Below are positions 26,626-35,099 of a DNA stretch of 64,000 bases, in pieces. Made by a program: the position numbers and the translations under genes. Where the stretch lies: positions 124,001-188,000 of the forward strand of contig JAFRQR010000008.1 of NCBI GenBank assembly GCA_017428545.1. Direction: 5' to 3'. The notes under the pieces are model-generated. The model was not told the DNA's origin. It did no database searches and saw only the letters and a program-made list of their open reading frames with translations. Source of the stretch: Clostridiales bacterium. Its GTDB lineage: Bacteria; Bacillota; Clostridia; Saccharofermentanales; Saccharofermentanaceae. The number at the start of each line of letters is the position of its first letter. Positions within the stretch are counted from its first letter, which is position 1.

Positions 26626-27933
26626 ATGAGACGAAAGATGAAAGACCTGGTCTCGGATAACATTGCTTTCCGGGAAGACGGTAAGATCCAGTCGCTCGAC
26701 GTGTATGCACCGCGCCGGGTCAACATGGGTATCGTCATTATCGTTCTCATCATGATGGCCTTTGGTCTGGTCATGCTCTTTTCCGCAAGTATGCCGAAAG
26801 CCTATACGTCCCAGGGCAACTCCATGTACTACGTCATCCACCAGGGCGGATTTCTGATCCTCGGATTTATCGCCGCACTGGTCATCACGTTCATGCCGCT
26901 TAAACTCTTTGATAAATGGCCGGTCACGCTGCTTGTCTATCTTTCGGCGGTCGGTATGGCGCTTCTGACTCTTGTCATGGGTTCCGTTATCAACGGTGCC
27001 AGAAGATGGATCTTCATCGGCGGCGTTTCGATCCAGCCGTCCGAGTACGTTAAGGTCGCGATCGTCTATTCGATCGCCGGATACCGCTCGTTTATCCAGA
27101 GAATGAGAAAAAAAGGCAAACTTAAGACGGAAAAGATGAACCAGAAGACTTTTGATGCGCTCATCGATATCACGATCCCCGGAGCGCTCGTTATGTTCTG
27201 TCTTCTGATCGTCGTGCTTCAGCCGCATATGTCGTGCTTTTTGATCTTAAGTGCGATCTCCGCGATCTGTTTTCTGGTCTGCGGCATCCCGCTTTCTTCC
27301 TGGATCCGCGGAACCGCGATCCTTCTTTCCGTTATGCTCGTGGTCGGCGGCATCTTTTATCTGGCGATGCCCGGCGCGCAGAAGAAGAAGCTCGAAAAGA
27401 ACTTCGCGCACGTTGTTACGCGTCTTAACATCTTCTCGTCGATGAATGCCGAAGAGGAAGAAGAGAAGACGGCGGACGAAGACGATACATACCAGATCGA
27501 GCAGAGTATCATCGCGATCGGTTCCGGCGGAATGACCGGCGTCGGTTTCGGTAACAGCCGCCAGAAGTACATGTACCTTCCGGAGGCGCATAATGACTAT
27601 GTGTATTCCATTATCTGCGAGGAGCTGGGATTCGTCGGCGGCCTTGTGATCATGCTTTTGTTCTGGGCTTTTGCGCTGGCGGGATTTATGATCTCGTGGC
27701 AGGCAGACAGCCTTTTTACGAGGATATTAACGACAGGCTATACGGCACTTCTCACGCTACAGGCGTTCCTGAATATCGGTGTTGCGACGGGCGCGATCCC
27801 GCCGACGGGCATTACGCTGCCGTTTTTTAGTTACGGCGGTACGGCCAACTTCTTCTTTATGATCTCGGTAGGCATGATCCTTTCGGTATCCAGATCGGGA
27901 AGAAAGAGAAAAACAGTAAAATTGGTGGTGTAA
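26626..27933 (+). CDS. ftsW: SEDS-family septal glycosyltransferase FtsW
   Basis: FtsW polymerises septal glycan with FtsI. The 435-residue membrane protein has about ten spans and the SEDS signatures NGARRWIFIGGVSIQPSEYVK and TGITLPFFSYGGTANFF. Between spans, a charged stretch EEEEEKTADEDD (about 27450-27490) lengthens one loop. Its place between murF and murG, four bases from each, supports FtsW over RodA. Confidence 0.93.
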   Translation: MRRKMKDLVSDNIAFREDGKIQSLDVYAPRRVNMGIVIIVLIMMAFGLVMLFSASMPKAYTSQGNSMYYVIHQGGFLILGFIAALVITFMPLKLFDKWPVTLLVYLSAVGMALLTLVMGSVINGARRWIFIGGVSIQPSEYVKVAIVYSIAGYRSFIQRMRKKGKLKTEKMNQKTFDALIDITIPGALVMFCLLIVVLQPHMSCFLILSAISAICFLVCGIPLSSWIRGTAILLSVMLVVGGIFYLAMPGAQKKKLEKNFAHVVTRLNIFSSMNAEEEEEKTADEDDTYQIEQSIIAIGSGGMTGVGFGNSRQKYMYLPEAHNDYVYSIICEELGFVGGLVIMLLFWAFALAGFMISWQADSLFTRILTTGYTALLTLQAFLNIGVATGAIPPTGITLPFFSYGGTANFFFMISVGMILSVSRSGRKRKTVKLVV

Positions 27934-27936
27934 GTT

Positions 27937-29022
27937 ATGAAAGTTATTCTGGCAGGCGGCGGTACGAGCGGACATATCCATCCGGCAGTAGCGATCGCAG
28001 ACGAACTGAAAAAGCAGGATCCTTCTTCGGAAGTGCTTTTCTGTGGTACGGAAAAAGGACTCGAGGCGCAGATCATTCCTTCGATGGGATATCCGTTTAA
28101 AGTCATCCGCGCCGCCCAGCTTCCGATGAAGCCGAGTAAGAAAACGATCAAAGCCGTAAGGGAATTTCTTGCGGGAAGAAAGATGTGCAGAAAGATCATC
28201 CGCGAGCAAAAGCCCGACGTGGTCATCGGAACCGGCGGATTTGTCTGCAGCCCTTTGATCGCGGCCGCACATAAGGAAAAAGTCCCGATCCTTCTTCACG
28301 AGCAGAATGCATTCCCGGGAAGATCGAACCGTATGATGTCCCGCTATGCCGGAACCGTCTGCACGAGTTTTCCGGGGACGGAGCACTTCTTCCATAAGAA
28401 GGCCAAGGTCGTTGTAACCGGAAACCCGATCCGCGGCGTATTCTCGACCGTAGAAAGGGATGCCTGCCGAGAAAAACTCGGACTGACGCTGAACGATACC
28501 ATGATCCTGGCCATGGGCGGAAGCCTTGGCGCCAGAACAGTCAATGCCGCGATCGTCGAACTTGCCAAAACGATTGAAGATCCGAATACGAAGATCATCT
28601 TAAGCGTTGGAAAACAGCGCTATAAGGAAGTTATGGAAGAAGCGAAGAACTGGCCGAAGAATATTGAGGTCTTCGAGTACATCAAGGACCCGGAAGTCTA
28701 TCTTTCTGCCTGCGATCTTTTCGTCGGAAGAGCCGGCGCGATCACCTGCGCGGAAGTCCAGGCTGTCGGAGCTCCTTCCGTCCTGATCCCGTATCCGTAC
28801 GCGGCGCAGGACCATCAGACCTATAACGCGAAGACGTTCGTAGAAGGGAAAGCAGGTATCCTCGTTCCTGACGACCAGGCAGTCGAGAAACTCCCCGGTA
28901 TCGTCAAGGAGCTTTTGGCTGATAAGAAGAGGATGCAGGAAATGAGAAAGAATGCGCGTGAACTTGCGATCTATGATGCGGCGGCACGTATTTGTGATGA
29001 GGTAAAAGCACTTGCCCGATAA
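27937..29022 (+). CDS. murG: MurG N-acetylglucosaminyltransferase
   Basis: MurG converts lipid I to lipid II at the cytosolic membrane face. The 361-residue GT-B enzyme begins with GGGTSGHIHPAVAIADEL, the Gly-rich donor/acceptor loop (usually GGTGGH), and has GGSLGARTVNA and the UDP-GlcNAc motif GRAGAITCAEVQAVGAPSVLIPYP. It starts four bases after ftsW. Its last codons overlap the ftsQ start. Confidence 0.96.
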   Translation: MKVILAGGGTSGHIHPAVAIADELKKQDPSSEVLFCGTEKGLEAQIIPSMGYPFKVIRAAQLPMKPSKKTIKAVREFLAGRKMCRKIIREQKPDVVIGTGGFVCSPLIAAAHKEKVPILLHEQNAFPGRSNRMMSRYAGTVCTSFPGTEHFFHKKAKVVVTGNPIRGVFSTVERDACREKLGLTLNDTMILAMGGSLGARTVNAAIVELAKTIEDPNTKIILSVGKQRYKEVMEEAKNWPKNIEVFEYIKDPEVYLSACDLFVGRAGAITCAEVQAVGAPSVLIPYPYAAQDHQTYNAKTFVEGKAGILVPDDQAVEKLPGIVKELLADKKRMQEMRKNARELAIYDAAARICDEVKALAR

Positions 29023-30028
29023 CGATCCGGAAAAGAAAATAAGAAAACCGGAACTTGACGGCATCAGAAGAGTTGAGGCCGAAGGGAAAAGCGAGGACGT
29101 TTCCGAAAAGAAGGAGATGCCCGAAAAAAGTGCGCCTTCTGAAATGAAGGAGAAACCGGAAAAAAGTGCGCCCGCTGAAAAGAAGGAGACGCCGGAAGGC
29201 GCAATGGGCGGATTTATGGCCGTGCTCAGGCGCTTTTCGGTAAAAAGCTGGATCGCACTGATCCTTTCGATGATCGCCCTGATCTTAGTGCTTCTTTTCT
29301 TCGTGCATCCGAATTTCCGTGTGCAGGAGATCCACGTCAGCGGTAACCACAGATTTACGACCGAGCAGATCCTGGATCTGGCGGGCATCCGGAAGAACGA
29401 TCATCTGTATGCACATGTGGGCGGATCCTGGAAGCAGATCGCCAAGCTTTCGTACGGAAAAGTCGAAAACCGCATCAAAAACTCCGATCCGTATATCGCA
29501 GATGCCAAAGTATACCCGAAATACCCGGGAGAAGTTTACATTGAGATTACAGAAAGAAGAAAAGTAGCTTACGTGGCGATCCCCGACGGATATGCCGTTA
29601 TTTCGGAGGATTCCGTGGTCCTTGAGATCGAAAACGGAGAGGTCCCGAAGGGCATCCCCGAGATCCGCGGACTGCCCATAAGATCCGCACAGATAGGGCA
29701 GAAACTGGATTTGACATCGACGGAAGGATATGACATCTGCATCACCGTTTTGGGTGCGATCCTCGGTTCCGATGCGGCGAGCGGTGAAGAAGGCGACGGA
29801 TTTGATTTTCTCTCTCATGTAATCTGCGTGCGTTATTGCGAAAACATGACGACATTCATCGATCTGGACATTCCGAACGTCGATCAGACGATCTCGGTGA
29901 AGATCGGATCCCTAACGACGATCTCCGACGACATGACGTGGCTTCGCTATGCGGTGGTATCAGGCTATTTCGAGGGAAAGACCGGTACCGTTTTGGACAT
30001 GTCCGGAAGAGATTATATCTTGAGATAG
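29012..30028 (+). CDS. ftsQ: Division protein FtsQ/DivIB
   Basis: FtsQ/DivIB is a bitopic divisome protein. The 338-residue protein has an acidic and Lys/Pro-rich cytosolic N-terminus of about 75 residues containing a repeat (EKSAPSEMKEKP / EKSAPAEKKETP), a membrane segment (about residues 80-102), and a POTRA domain with FRVQEIHVSGNHRFTTEQIL. TTG 29012 is chosen because GAGG lies eight bases upstream inside murG; the next in-frame ATG is about 100 bases further on. No gene follows in the operon: ftsZ has its own promoter. Confidence 0.85.
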   Translation: MPDNDPEKKIRKPELDGIRRVEAEGKSEDVSEKKEMPEKSAPSEMKEKPEKSAPAEKKETPEGAMGGFMAVLRRFSVKSWIALILSMIALILVLLFFVHPNFRVQEIHVSGNHRFTTEQILDLAGIRKNDHLYAHVGGSWKQIAKLSYGKVENRIKNSDPYIADAKVYPKYPGEVYIEITERRKVAYVAIPDGYAVISEDSVVLEIENGEVPKGIPEIRGLPIRSAQIGQKLDLTSTEGYDICITVLGAILGSDAASGEEGDGFDFLSHVICVRYCENMTTFIDLDIPNVDQTISVKIGSLTTISDDMTWLRYAVVSGYFEGKTGTVLDMSGRDYILR

Positions 30029-30074
30029 GCGCCCACTACATTTTGATGTAAAAGTGCTTTTCATTACAGGCCTG

Positions 30075-30109
30075 AAAAACGCTGGTAATCGTTCTGTAAC
30101 GCGTTTTTT
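30075..30109 (+). terminator. Probable terminator after ftsQ
   Basis: AAAAACGC (30075-30082) pairs with GCGTTTTT (30101-30108), the arm itself supplying the U-run. The loop of 18 bases is long. It separates the dcw operon from ftsZ. Confidence 0.45.
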
Positions 30110-30127
30110 GACGGCGTTTTTGGTCTA

Positions 30128-30156
30128 TTGCCTGCCCCCAACATTTAGTGTAGAAT
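30128..30156 (+). promoter_or_regulatory. ftsZ promoter
   Basis: TTGCCT (30128-30133) and TAGAAT (30151-30156) are separated by exactly 17 bases. The predicted start is near 30163, giving a leader of about 60 bases before the ftsZ start at 30226. Confidence 0.6.
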
Positions 30157-30225
30157 TGTAAAAGATAGCTTAGAAGGCTCATAATGAATTAGTATATATA
30201 AGCACGAGACGGAGGATAGAAGGCT

Positions 30226-31716
30226 ATGTCAGATTTTAAGCTCGGATATTCCATGGATGACGAACCATTTGCAGCAATAAGAGTAATCGGTGTCGGAGGT
30301 GGCGGATGTAACGCTGTCGACCGTATGATCGAAAGTTCCGTACAGGGCATCGATTTTATTTCCATTAATACAGACCATCAGGCGCTGTCCCGTTCCAAGG
30401 CTCAGGTTACGATCCAGATCGGTGAGAAGATCACCAGAGGCTTAGGCTGCGGTGCTGATCCGACGGTCGGCGAAAAGGCAGCTGAAGAAAGTAAGGATGA
30501 GATCGCTCAGGCGATCCGCGGCACGGACATGCTGTTCATCACAGCCGGTATGGGCGGTGGTACAGGTACAGGTGCTGCTCCGGTAGTTGCTCAGATCGCC
30601 CGTGAACTCGGCATCCTGACAGTTGCAGTCGTTACCCGTCCGTTCCGTTTCGAAGGTCCGAGACGTGCAATGAACGCAGAGCGCGGTATCCGCGAGATCG
30701 AAAAGTACGTAGACTCCCTGATCGTAGTTGCAAATGATAAGCTCCTCGATATCACGGACGAAGATACATCCATTGACGACGCATTCAACATGGCCGACCA
30801 GGTCCTCAAGTTCGGTGTTGCCGGTATCTCCGATCTCGTTGCTATCCCGGGTCTTATTAACCTCGACCTTGCTGACGTCCGCCGTATCATGACAAATGCA
30901 GGTATCTGCCACATGGGTATCGGCCGTGCTTCCGGTGAGGGCAGAGCGGCAGCCGCTGTTAAGCAGGCGATCAACAGCCCGCTCCTCGACACAACGATCG
31001 AGGGCGCCCGCGGCGTAATCATCAACTTCACAGGTTCCAGAAACATGAAACTCCACGAGATCGATGTTGCTGCTTCCGTTGTACGTGATGCAGTTGCAGG
31101 TGATGCAGATATCATCGTCGGTGCAGTCACAGACCCGACACTCGAAGATGAGATCATGATCACTGTCATCGCTTCCGGTTTCGATAATACTGAGAATGCT
31201 TCCGCGGCTTTCCGCCCGGCAACATCCATCATCTCCAAGCAGAACCCGACGATCATCGGCCAGGGAACACCGAGTGCTTCCACAAGCCGTCCGATCTCTC
31301 CGGTATCTTCTTACGAGAAGCCGGCTGCTCCGGCACCGGCAGTAAAGCCGGCAGCAAAGCCGGAAGTTCCGGAATTCCTCTTTGGTGATCCGGAACCGGC
31401 CGTAAAGGACGACGCGAAGATCTATTCTCCGTCGAAGTCATCCGCACCGCAGGCTCCTGTAGCTCCGGTTCCGCCGGTAGCCCGCCCGCAGTCCTCTTAC
31501 TCCGCTCCTTCGGCTCCGGCATCTGCTCCGCAGGCTCCGGTATCCCGTCCGATGCAGCAGGGTGGAAGACCGACACCGAACGTAGTTCCGACACCTTCTC
31601 CGAGAGAGCAGGCTCCGGTATCCATGCCGAAGACAGTCGAAGCTCCGGCTCCGTCCAAGGATAAGAAGAGACTTCTTCCCTGGTTTATGAGTGATAACGA
31701 TAATCTGGATGAGTGA
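30226..31716 (+). CDS. ftsZ: Cell division GTPase FtsZ with extended linker
   Basis: FtsZ is the tubulin-like GTPase that forms the division ring. The GTP-binding domain shows [12 protein letters not shown], the tubulin signature [13 protein letters not shown] and the T7-loop [11 protein letters not shown]. At 496 residues it is about 100 longer than usual: after residue 330 comes a linker of about 150 residues, rich in Pro, Ala and Ser ([20 protein letters not shown]). The protein ends with [17 protein letters not shown], which would be the C-terminal peptide that binds FtsA/SepF-type anchors. GGAGG precedes the start. Confidence 0.97.
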   Translation: MSDFKLGYSMDDEPFAAIRVIGVGGGGCNAVDRMIESSVQGIDFISINTDHQALSRSKAQVTIQIGEKITRGLGCGADPTVGEKAAEESKDEIAQAIRGTDMLFITAGMGGGTGTGAAPVVAQIARELGILTVAVVTRPFRFEGPRRAMNAERGIREIEKYVDSLIVVANDKLLDITDEDTSIDDAFNMADQVLKFGVAGISDLVAIPGLINLDLADVRRIMTNAGICHMGIGRASGEGRAAAAVKQAINSPLLDTTIEGARGVIINFTGSRNMKLHEIDVAASVVRDAVAGDADIIVGAVTDPTLEDEIMITVIASGFDNTENASAAFRPATSIISKQNPTIIGQGTPSASTSRPISPVSSYEKPAAPAPAVKPAAKPEVPEFLFGDPEPAVKDDAKIYSPSKSSAPQAPVAPVPPVARPQSSYSAPSAPASAPQAPVSRPMQQGGRPTPNVVPTPSPREQAPVSMPKTVEAPAPSKDKKRLLPWFMSDNDNLDE

Positions 31717-31722
31717 TAACTT

Positions 31723-32175
31723 ATGAAATGCCCTTTTTGTGGACATATGGAAGATAAGGTAATTGATTCGCGGCCTGCGGAGGATGGTTCTGCCATCCGC
31801 CGCAGGCGTGAATGTTTATCCTGTTCCTCGCGTTTTACCACCTACGAGAAAGTGGAACTTCTCCCGCTTCTTGTCATCAAAAAGGATGGTACGCGTGAGG
31901 CTTATAGTCAGGAAAAACTTCTCGGAGGCCTGATGAAGGCCTGTGAGAAGAGACCGGTCAGCAGTGAGCAGCTGGAACAGATCGTCACCTATGTGGAGAA
32001 TCAGATCCAGAACACGGCCAAGCGTGAGATCTCCACGAATGATATCGGCGAGATGGTCATGCTCAAGCTCAAAGAGATCGATGAGGTCGCTTATGTGCGT
32101 TTTGCCTCGGTATACCGTCAGTTCAAGGACGTAAATTCGTTCATGGAAGAACTGCAGGATATGCTGAAAAAATAA
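31723..32175 (+). CDS. nrdR: Transcriptional repressor NrdR
   Basis: NrdR represses ribonucleotide reductase genes in response to ATP/dATP. The 150-residue protein has the N-terminal zinc ribbon [20 protein letters not shown] with [12 protein letters not shown], then an ATP-cone domain ([21 protein letters not shown]). It begins six bases after ftsZ and is probably cotranscribed with it. No NrdR-box was found in this window. Confidence 0.96.
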   Translation: MKCPFCGHMEDKVIDSRPAEDGSAIRRRRECLSCSSRFTTYEKVELLPLLVIKKDGTREAYSQEKLLGGLMKACEKRPVSSEQLEQIVTYVENQIQNTAKREISTNDIGEMVMLKLKEIDEVAYVRFASVYRQFKDVNSFMEELQDMLKK

Positions 32176-32192
32176 GGGAGTGAGGGAAGAGT

Positions 32193-32912
32193 ATGAAGAA
32201 AGTATTAGTTGTCGACGATGATCCGAATATCGTAGAAGTGTTAAGACTCTACTTCGATAAAGACGGGTTTGCCGTAACCAGTTGTCTTTCCGGAGACCGT
32301 GCGCTGGAAGCTTTCCAGACGTCACAGCCGGACATGGTCGTACTTGACCTGATGCTTCCGGGAAAAGACGGATATGACATCTGCCGTGAGATCAGAAAAA
32401 CATCGGATGTCCCGATCATCATGCTGACGGCAAGATCCGATACCTTAGACAAAGTCGTAGGCCTCGAGCTCGGCGCGGATGACTACGTCCAGAAGCCTTT
32501 TGAACCGAAGGAGCTCCTTGCAAGAGTCAAGGCGATCCTCCGCCGTACCGAAAAGCGCGATGCCGCACCTTCCGAGTCTACTGATGTAAAAGAGAATACC
32601 GAAGTGATCTCCTACGAGGGATTCACTGTAGATATGGCCCGTTATGTGGTAACGGTAGACGGCAAGGAGATCGATATCCCGCCGAAGGAACTGGAACTTC
32701 TGTTCTTCCTGGCATCTCATCCGAACCGTGTATTTACAAGAGAACAGCTCCTCGAAAATGTATGGGGCTATGATTTTTACGGAGAGTCCCGTACCGTTGA
32801 CGTACACGTCAAGCGTATCCGTGAAAAGCTTGAGCGTCCGGAAGTATCGACTAACTGGCAGATCAAGACGGTCTGGGGCGTCGGTTATAAATTCGAGACG
32901 ACAGAGAAATAA
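32193..32912 (+). CDS. OmpR/PhoB-family response regulator
   Basis: The 239-residue regulator has a receiver domain with acidic pocket Asp8-Asp10, phospho-acceptor Asp52 in VVLDLMLPG, and the conserved Lys in QKPFEPKELLARV. The C-terminal winged helix has PPKELELLFFLASHPNRVFTREQLL and RTVDVHVKRIREKL. It is paired with the histidine kinase 25 bases downstream. Similarity in layout to WalR/PhoP is clear but the exact orthology and target genes cannot be fixed from sequence alone. Confidence 0.92.
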   Translation: MKKVLVVDDDPNIVEVLRLYFDKDGFAVTSCLSGDRALEAFQTSQPDMVVLDLMLPGKDGYDICREIRKTSDVPIIMLTARSDTLDKVVGLELGADDYVQKPFEPKELLARVKAILRRTEKRDAAPSESTDVKENTEVISYEGFTVDMARYVVTVDGKEIDIPPKELELLFFLASHPNRVFTREQLLENVWGYDFYGESRTVDVHVKRIREKLERPEVSTNWQIKTVWGVGYKFETTEK

Positions 32913-32937
32913 GATTTCCGTTTCTTAGGGGAAAGAC

Positions 32938-34458
32938 ATGAGTAGTAACGCGAAAAAGCCACAATCCGTACTGTTCCGAACGACCCTGTCGCTTGCGGTC
33001 GGTACGATACTTGTGTTTCTGGTACTGATCCTTGTCTTTTACCGTCAGACGACCGTATCCCTTATTTCCGAAAACGAAAGGAGAATCGAGCGTCAGGCAG
33101 AATCTCTTGCACTTGCCTATGATTCCCTGATGGCAGACGCTTCCGTTTCTGAATCAGCGGTTCAGGCGTTTATTAATTCGTTTGCAAGGACCGAACAGGT
33201 CTCTGTATGGTTCGTAAGATCCGACGGACGTATTGAATATTCCACCTCCGTTCCGGATTTCATGAGAGGCGATATCTTAAAGGCCGATAACTATGTGTTC
33301 CTTACGAACGAAAGAGTTCTCGATCTTTTCCTGCATAAGGGAACTGCTCAGACTTCTGACGTTACAAACGGCCTGTTTGCGAATTCCCGAAGCGTTGCCG
33401 TTTCCGTCGCGGTTCCTACAGCGCAAAAAGACCTCAACATAGTGCTTTTCAATACGCTGAATGTGGAACATGAAGTATTCTGGCGTCTTTCCAATGCGCT
33501 TCTGCTTCCGATCCTGATTTCGTTTGCCATGGCACTTCTGTTCTTCTCGCTGATGGCAAGATCCCTGATCCGTCCTTTGCGTGCGCTTTCTGATGCGGCG
33601 ACATCCGTCACGAAAGGTGATCTTTCCGTTCGAGTCGACGTGCCTGAACTTCGAAAAGAATCCACATTGAAATACATGCTCACGGATGAGATTACGAACA
33701 TGGTTTCTACCGTTAACAGCATGATCGACCGTCTCGAGCACCAGGAGGCCGACAGAAAGGTCTTCATCTCGAGTATCGCGCATGACCTCCGTACGCCGCT
33801 GACGTCGATCAAAGGCTTCCTTAGCGCGATCTCCGACGGTACGATACCGCCGGAAAACTATCCGAAGTACATGGATATCATCCAGACGCAGGTCGAGCGT
33901 ATCCAGAAACTGATCAACTCGATGACCGAGGCATCTTCGCTAAGTCAGATCGACGAATCCAAGATGGAAGATTTCGATATTAACGAGATGATCCGCGACG
34001 CCGTGCAGGATGTCGAGAATCTCGTTTCCGAAAAGACGATCAGCGTCAATGTCGATCTCGGCACAAATCGTGACAAACAGATGATGGTATTCGGCGAATC
34101 GCAGTTGCAGTACCGTGTGTTCTATAACCTCCTGACGAACGCGATCAAGTTCACGCCGCAGGACGGTATCATCGGCATTTCCACAAGTTATAATGCTGAC
34201 GAAGAGAAGGTCTATGTCACCATCGAAGATTCCGGAAGCGGTATTCCGCAGGACAAACTCGATCGTGTATTCGAAAGTTTCTATAAAGTCGATCCGTCCA
34301 GAACAGAGAGCGGATTCGGCCTCGGCCTTTATATATGCCGCGAGATCATTACCGCGCACGGCGAGAAGATCTGGGCGGAAAAAGGCGAAGAATTAGGCGG
34401 CGCGAAATTCGTCTACACCATTAAGACAAGATCCGAAAAGCCTGAGGAGAAAAAATGA
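32938..34458 (+). CDS. Sensor histidine kinase with HAMP domain
   Basis: The 506-residue membrane kinase has two membrane segments (about residues 18-40 and 190-212) enclosing an extracytoplasmic sensor region of about 145 residues. A HAMP domain follows, then HisKA with the phosphorylated His near residue 282 in SIAHDLRTPLTSIKGF. The ATPase domain has NLLTNAIKFTP (N box), EDSGSGIP (G1) and GFGLGLYI (G2). It is cotranscribed with the response regulator and overlaps nth by four bases. Ligand unknown. Confidence 0.94.
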   Translation: MSSNAKKPQSVLFRTTLSLAVGTILVFLVLILVFYRQTTVSLISENERRIERQAESLALAYDSLMADASVSESAVQAFINSFARTEQVSVWFVRSDGRIEYSTSVPDFMRGDILKADNYVFLTNERVLDLFLHKGTAQTSDVTNGLFANSRSVAVSVAVPTAQKDLNIVLFNTLNVEHEVFWRLSNALLLPILISFAMALLFFSLMARSLIRPLRALSDAATSVTKGDLSVRVDVPELRKESTLKYMLTDEITNMVSTVNSMIDRLEHQEADRKVFISSIAHDLRTPLTSIKGFLSAISDGTIPPENYPKYMDIIQTQVERIQKLINSMTEASSLSQIDESKMEDFDINEMIRDAVQDVENLVSEKTISVNVDLGTNRDKQMMVFGESQLQYRVFYNLLTNAIKFTPQDGIIGISTSYNADEEKVYVTIEDSGSGIPQDKLDRVFESFYKVDPSRTESGFGLGLYICREIITAHGEKIWAEKGEELGGAKFVYTIKTRSEKPEEKK

Positions 34459-35099
34459 GTAAAAAGAACGCGGAGGCGATACTTCTTCGTCTGCACGAGC
34501 TTTACCCGCAGACCGAGTGTACCCTCGACATCGACGATAACGTTTTCCATCTGGTGGTAAGAGCCGTTTTATCTGCCCAGTGTACCGATGTGCGCGTCAA
34601 TGAAGTGACGAAGGTGCTTTTTGAAAAGTACCCGGATTATCCGGATTTTCTAAAAGCGGGAGAAGAGAAGATCGGAACAATTATCAAGCCTTGTGGTTTC
34701 TGGAAAGCGAAGTCCCATTACCTTTATGAGATCGCGCGGATGATGCGTGATGATTTCTCCGGCGAAGTTCCGAAAACGCAGGAAGAACTGATGCGTTTCC
34801 CCGGAGTCGGAAGAAAGGTCGCGAACCTGATCGTTTCCGAGATGTTCGGAACACCTGCCGTTGTGGTCGATACGCACTGCATGCGTGTCTCGGCCCGACT
34901 GGGATTAAGCTTTGGCAAAGATCCTTTAACCATTGAAAAAGAACTTATGAAGATCCTTCCGAAAGAGGAGTGGGCGCCGTTTGGACACCTGATGGTCGAT
35001 CACGGAAGAGCCGTATGTAATGCAAGATCTCCGAAGTGCCTGGATTGTGCGCTTTTGGATCTTTGCCCGACCGGAAAGAAGAAGGTGAAAAATGGCTGA
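34455..35099 (+). CDS. nth: Endonuclease III
   Basis: Base-excision repair glycosylase/AP lyase for oxidised pyrimidines. The 214-residue protein has the helix-hairpin-helix LMRFPGVGRKVANLIVSE with the catalytic Lys, the catalytic Asp in VVVDTHCMRVS, and a C-terminal [4Fe-4S] ligand set C-x6-C-x2-C-x5-C (CNARSPKCLDCALLDLC). It is coupled to the kinase by an ATGA overlap and to recG by an eight-base overlap. Confidence 0.96.
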   Translation: MSKKNAEAILLRLHELYPQTECTLDIDDNVFHLVVRAVLSAQCTDVRVNEVTKVLFEKYPDYPDFLKAGEEKIGTIIKPCGFWKAKSHYLYEIARMMRDDFSGEVPKTQEELMRFPGVGRKVANLIVSEMFGTPAVVVDTHCMRVSARLGLSFGKDPLTIEKELMKILPKEEWAPFGHLMVDHGRAVCNARSPKCLDCALLDLCPTGKKKVKNG

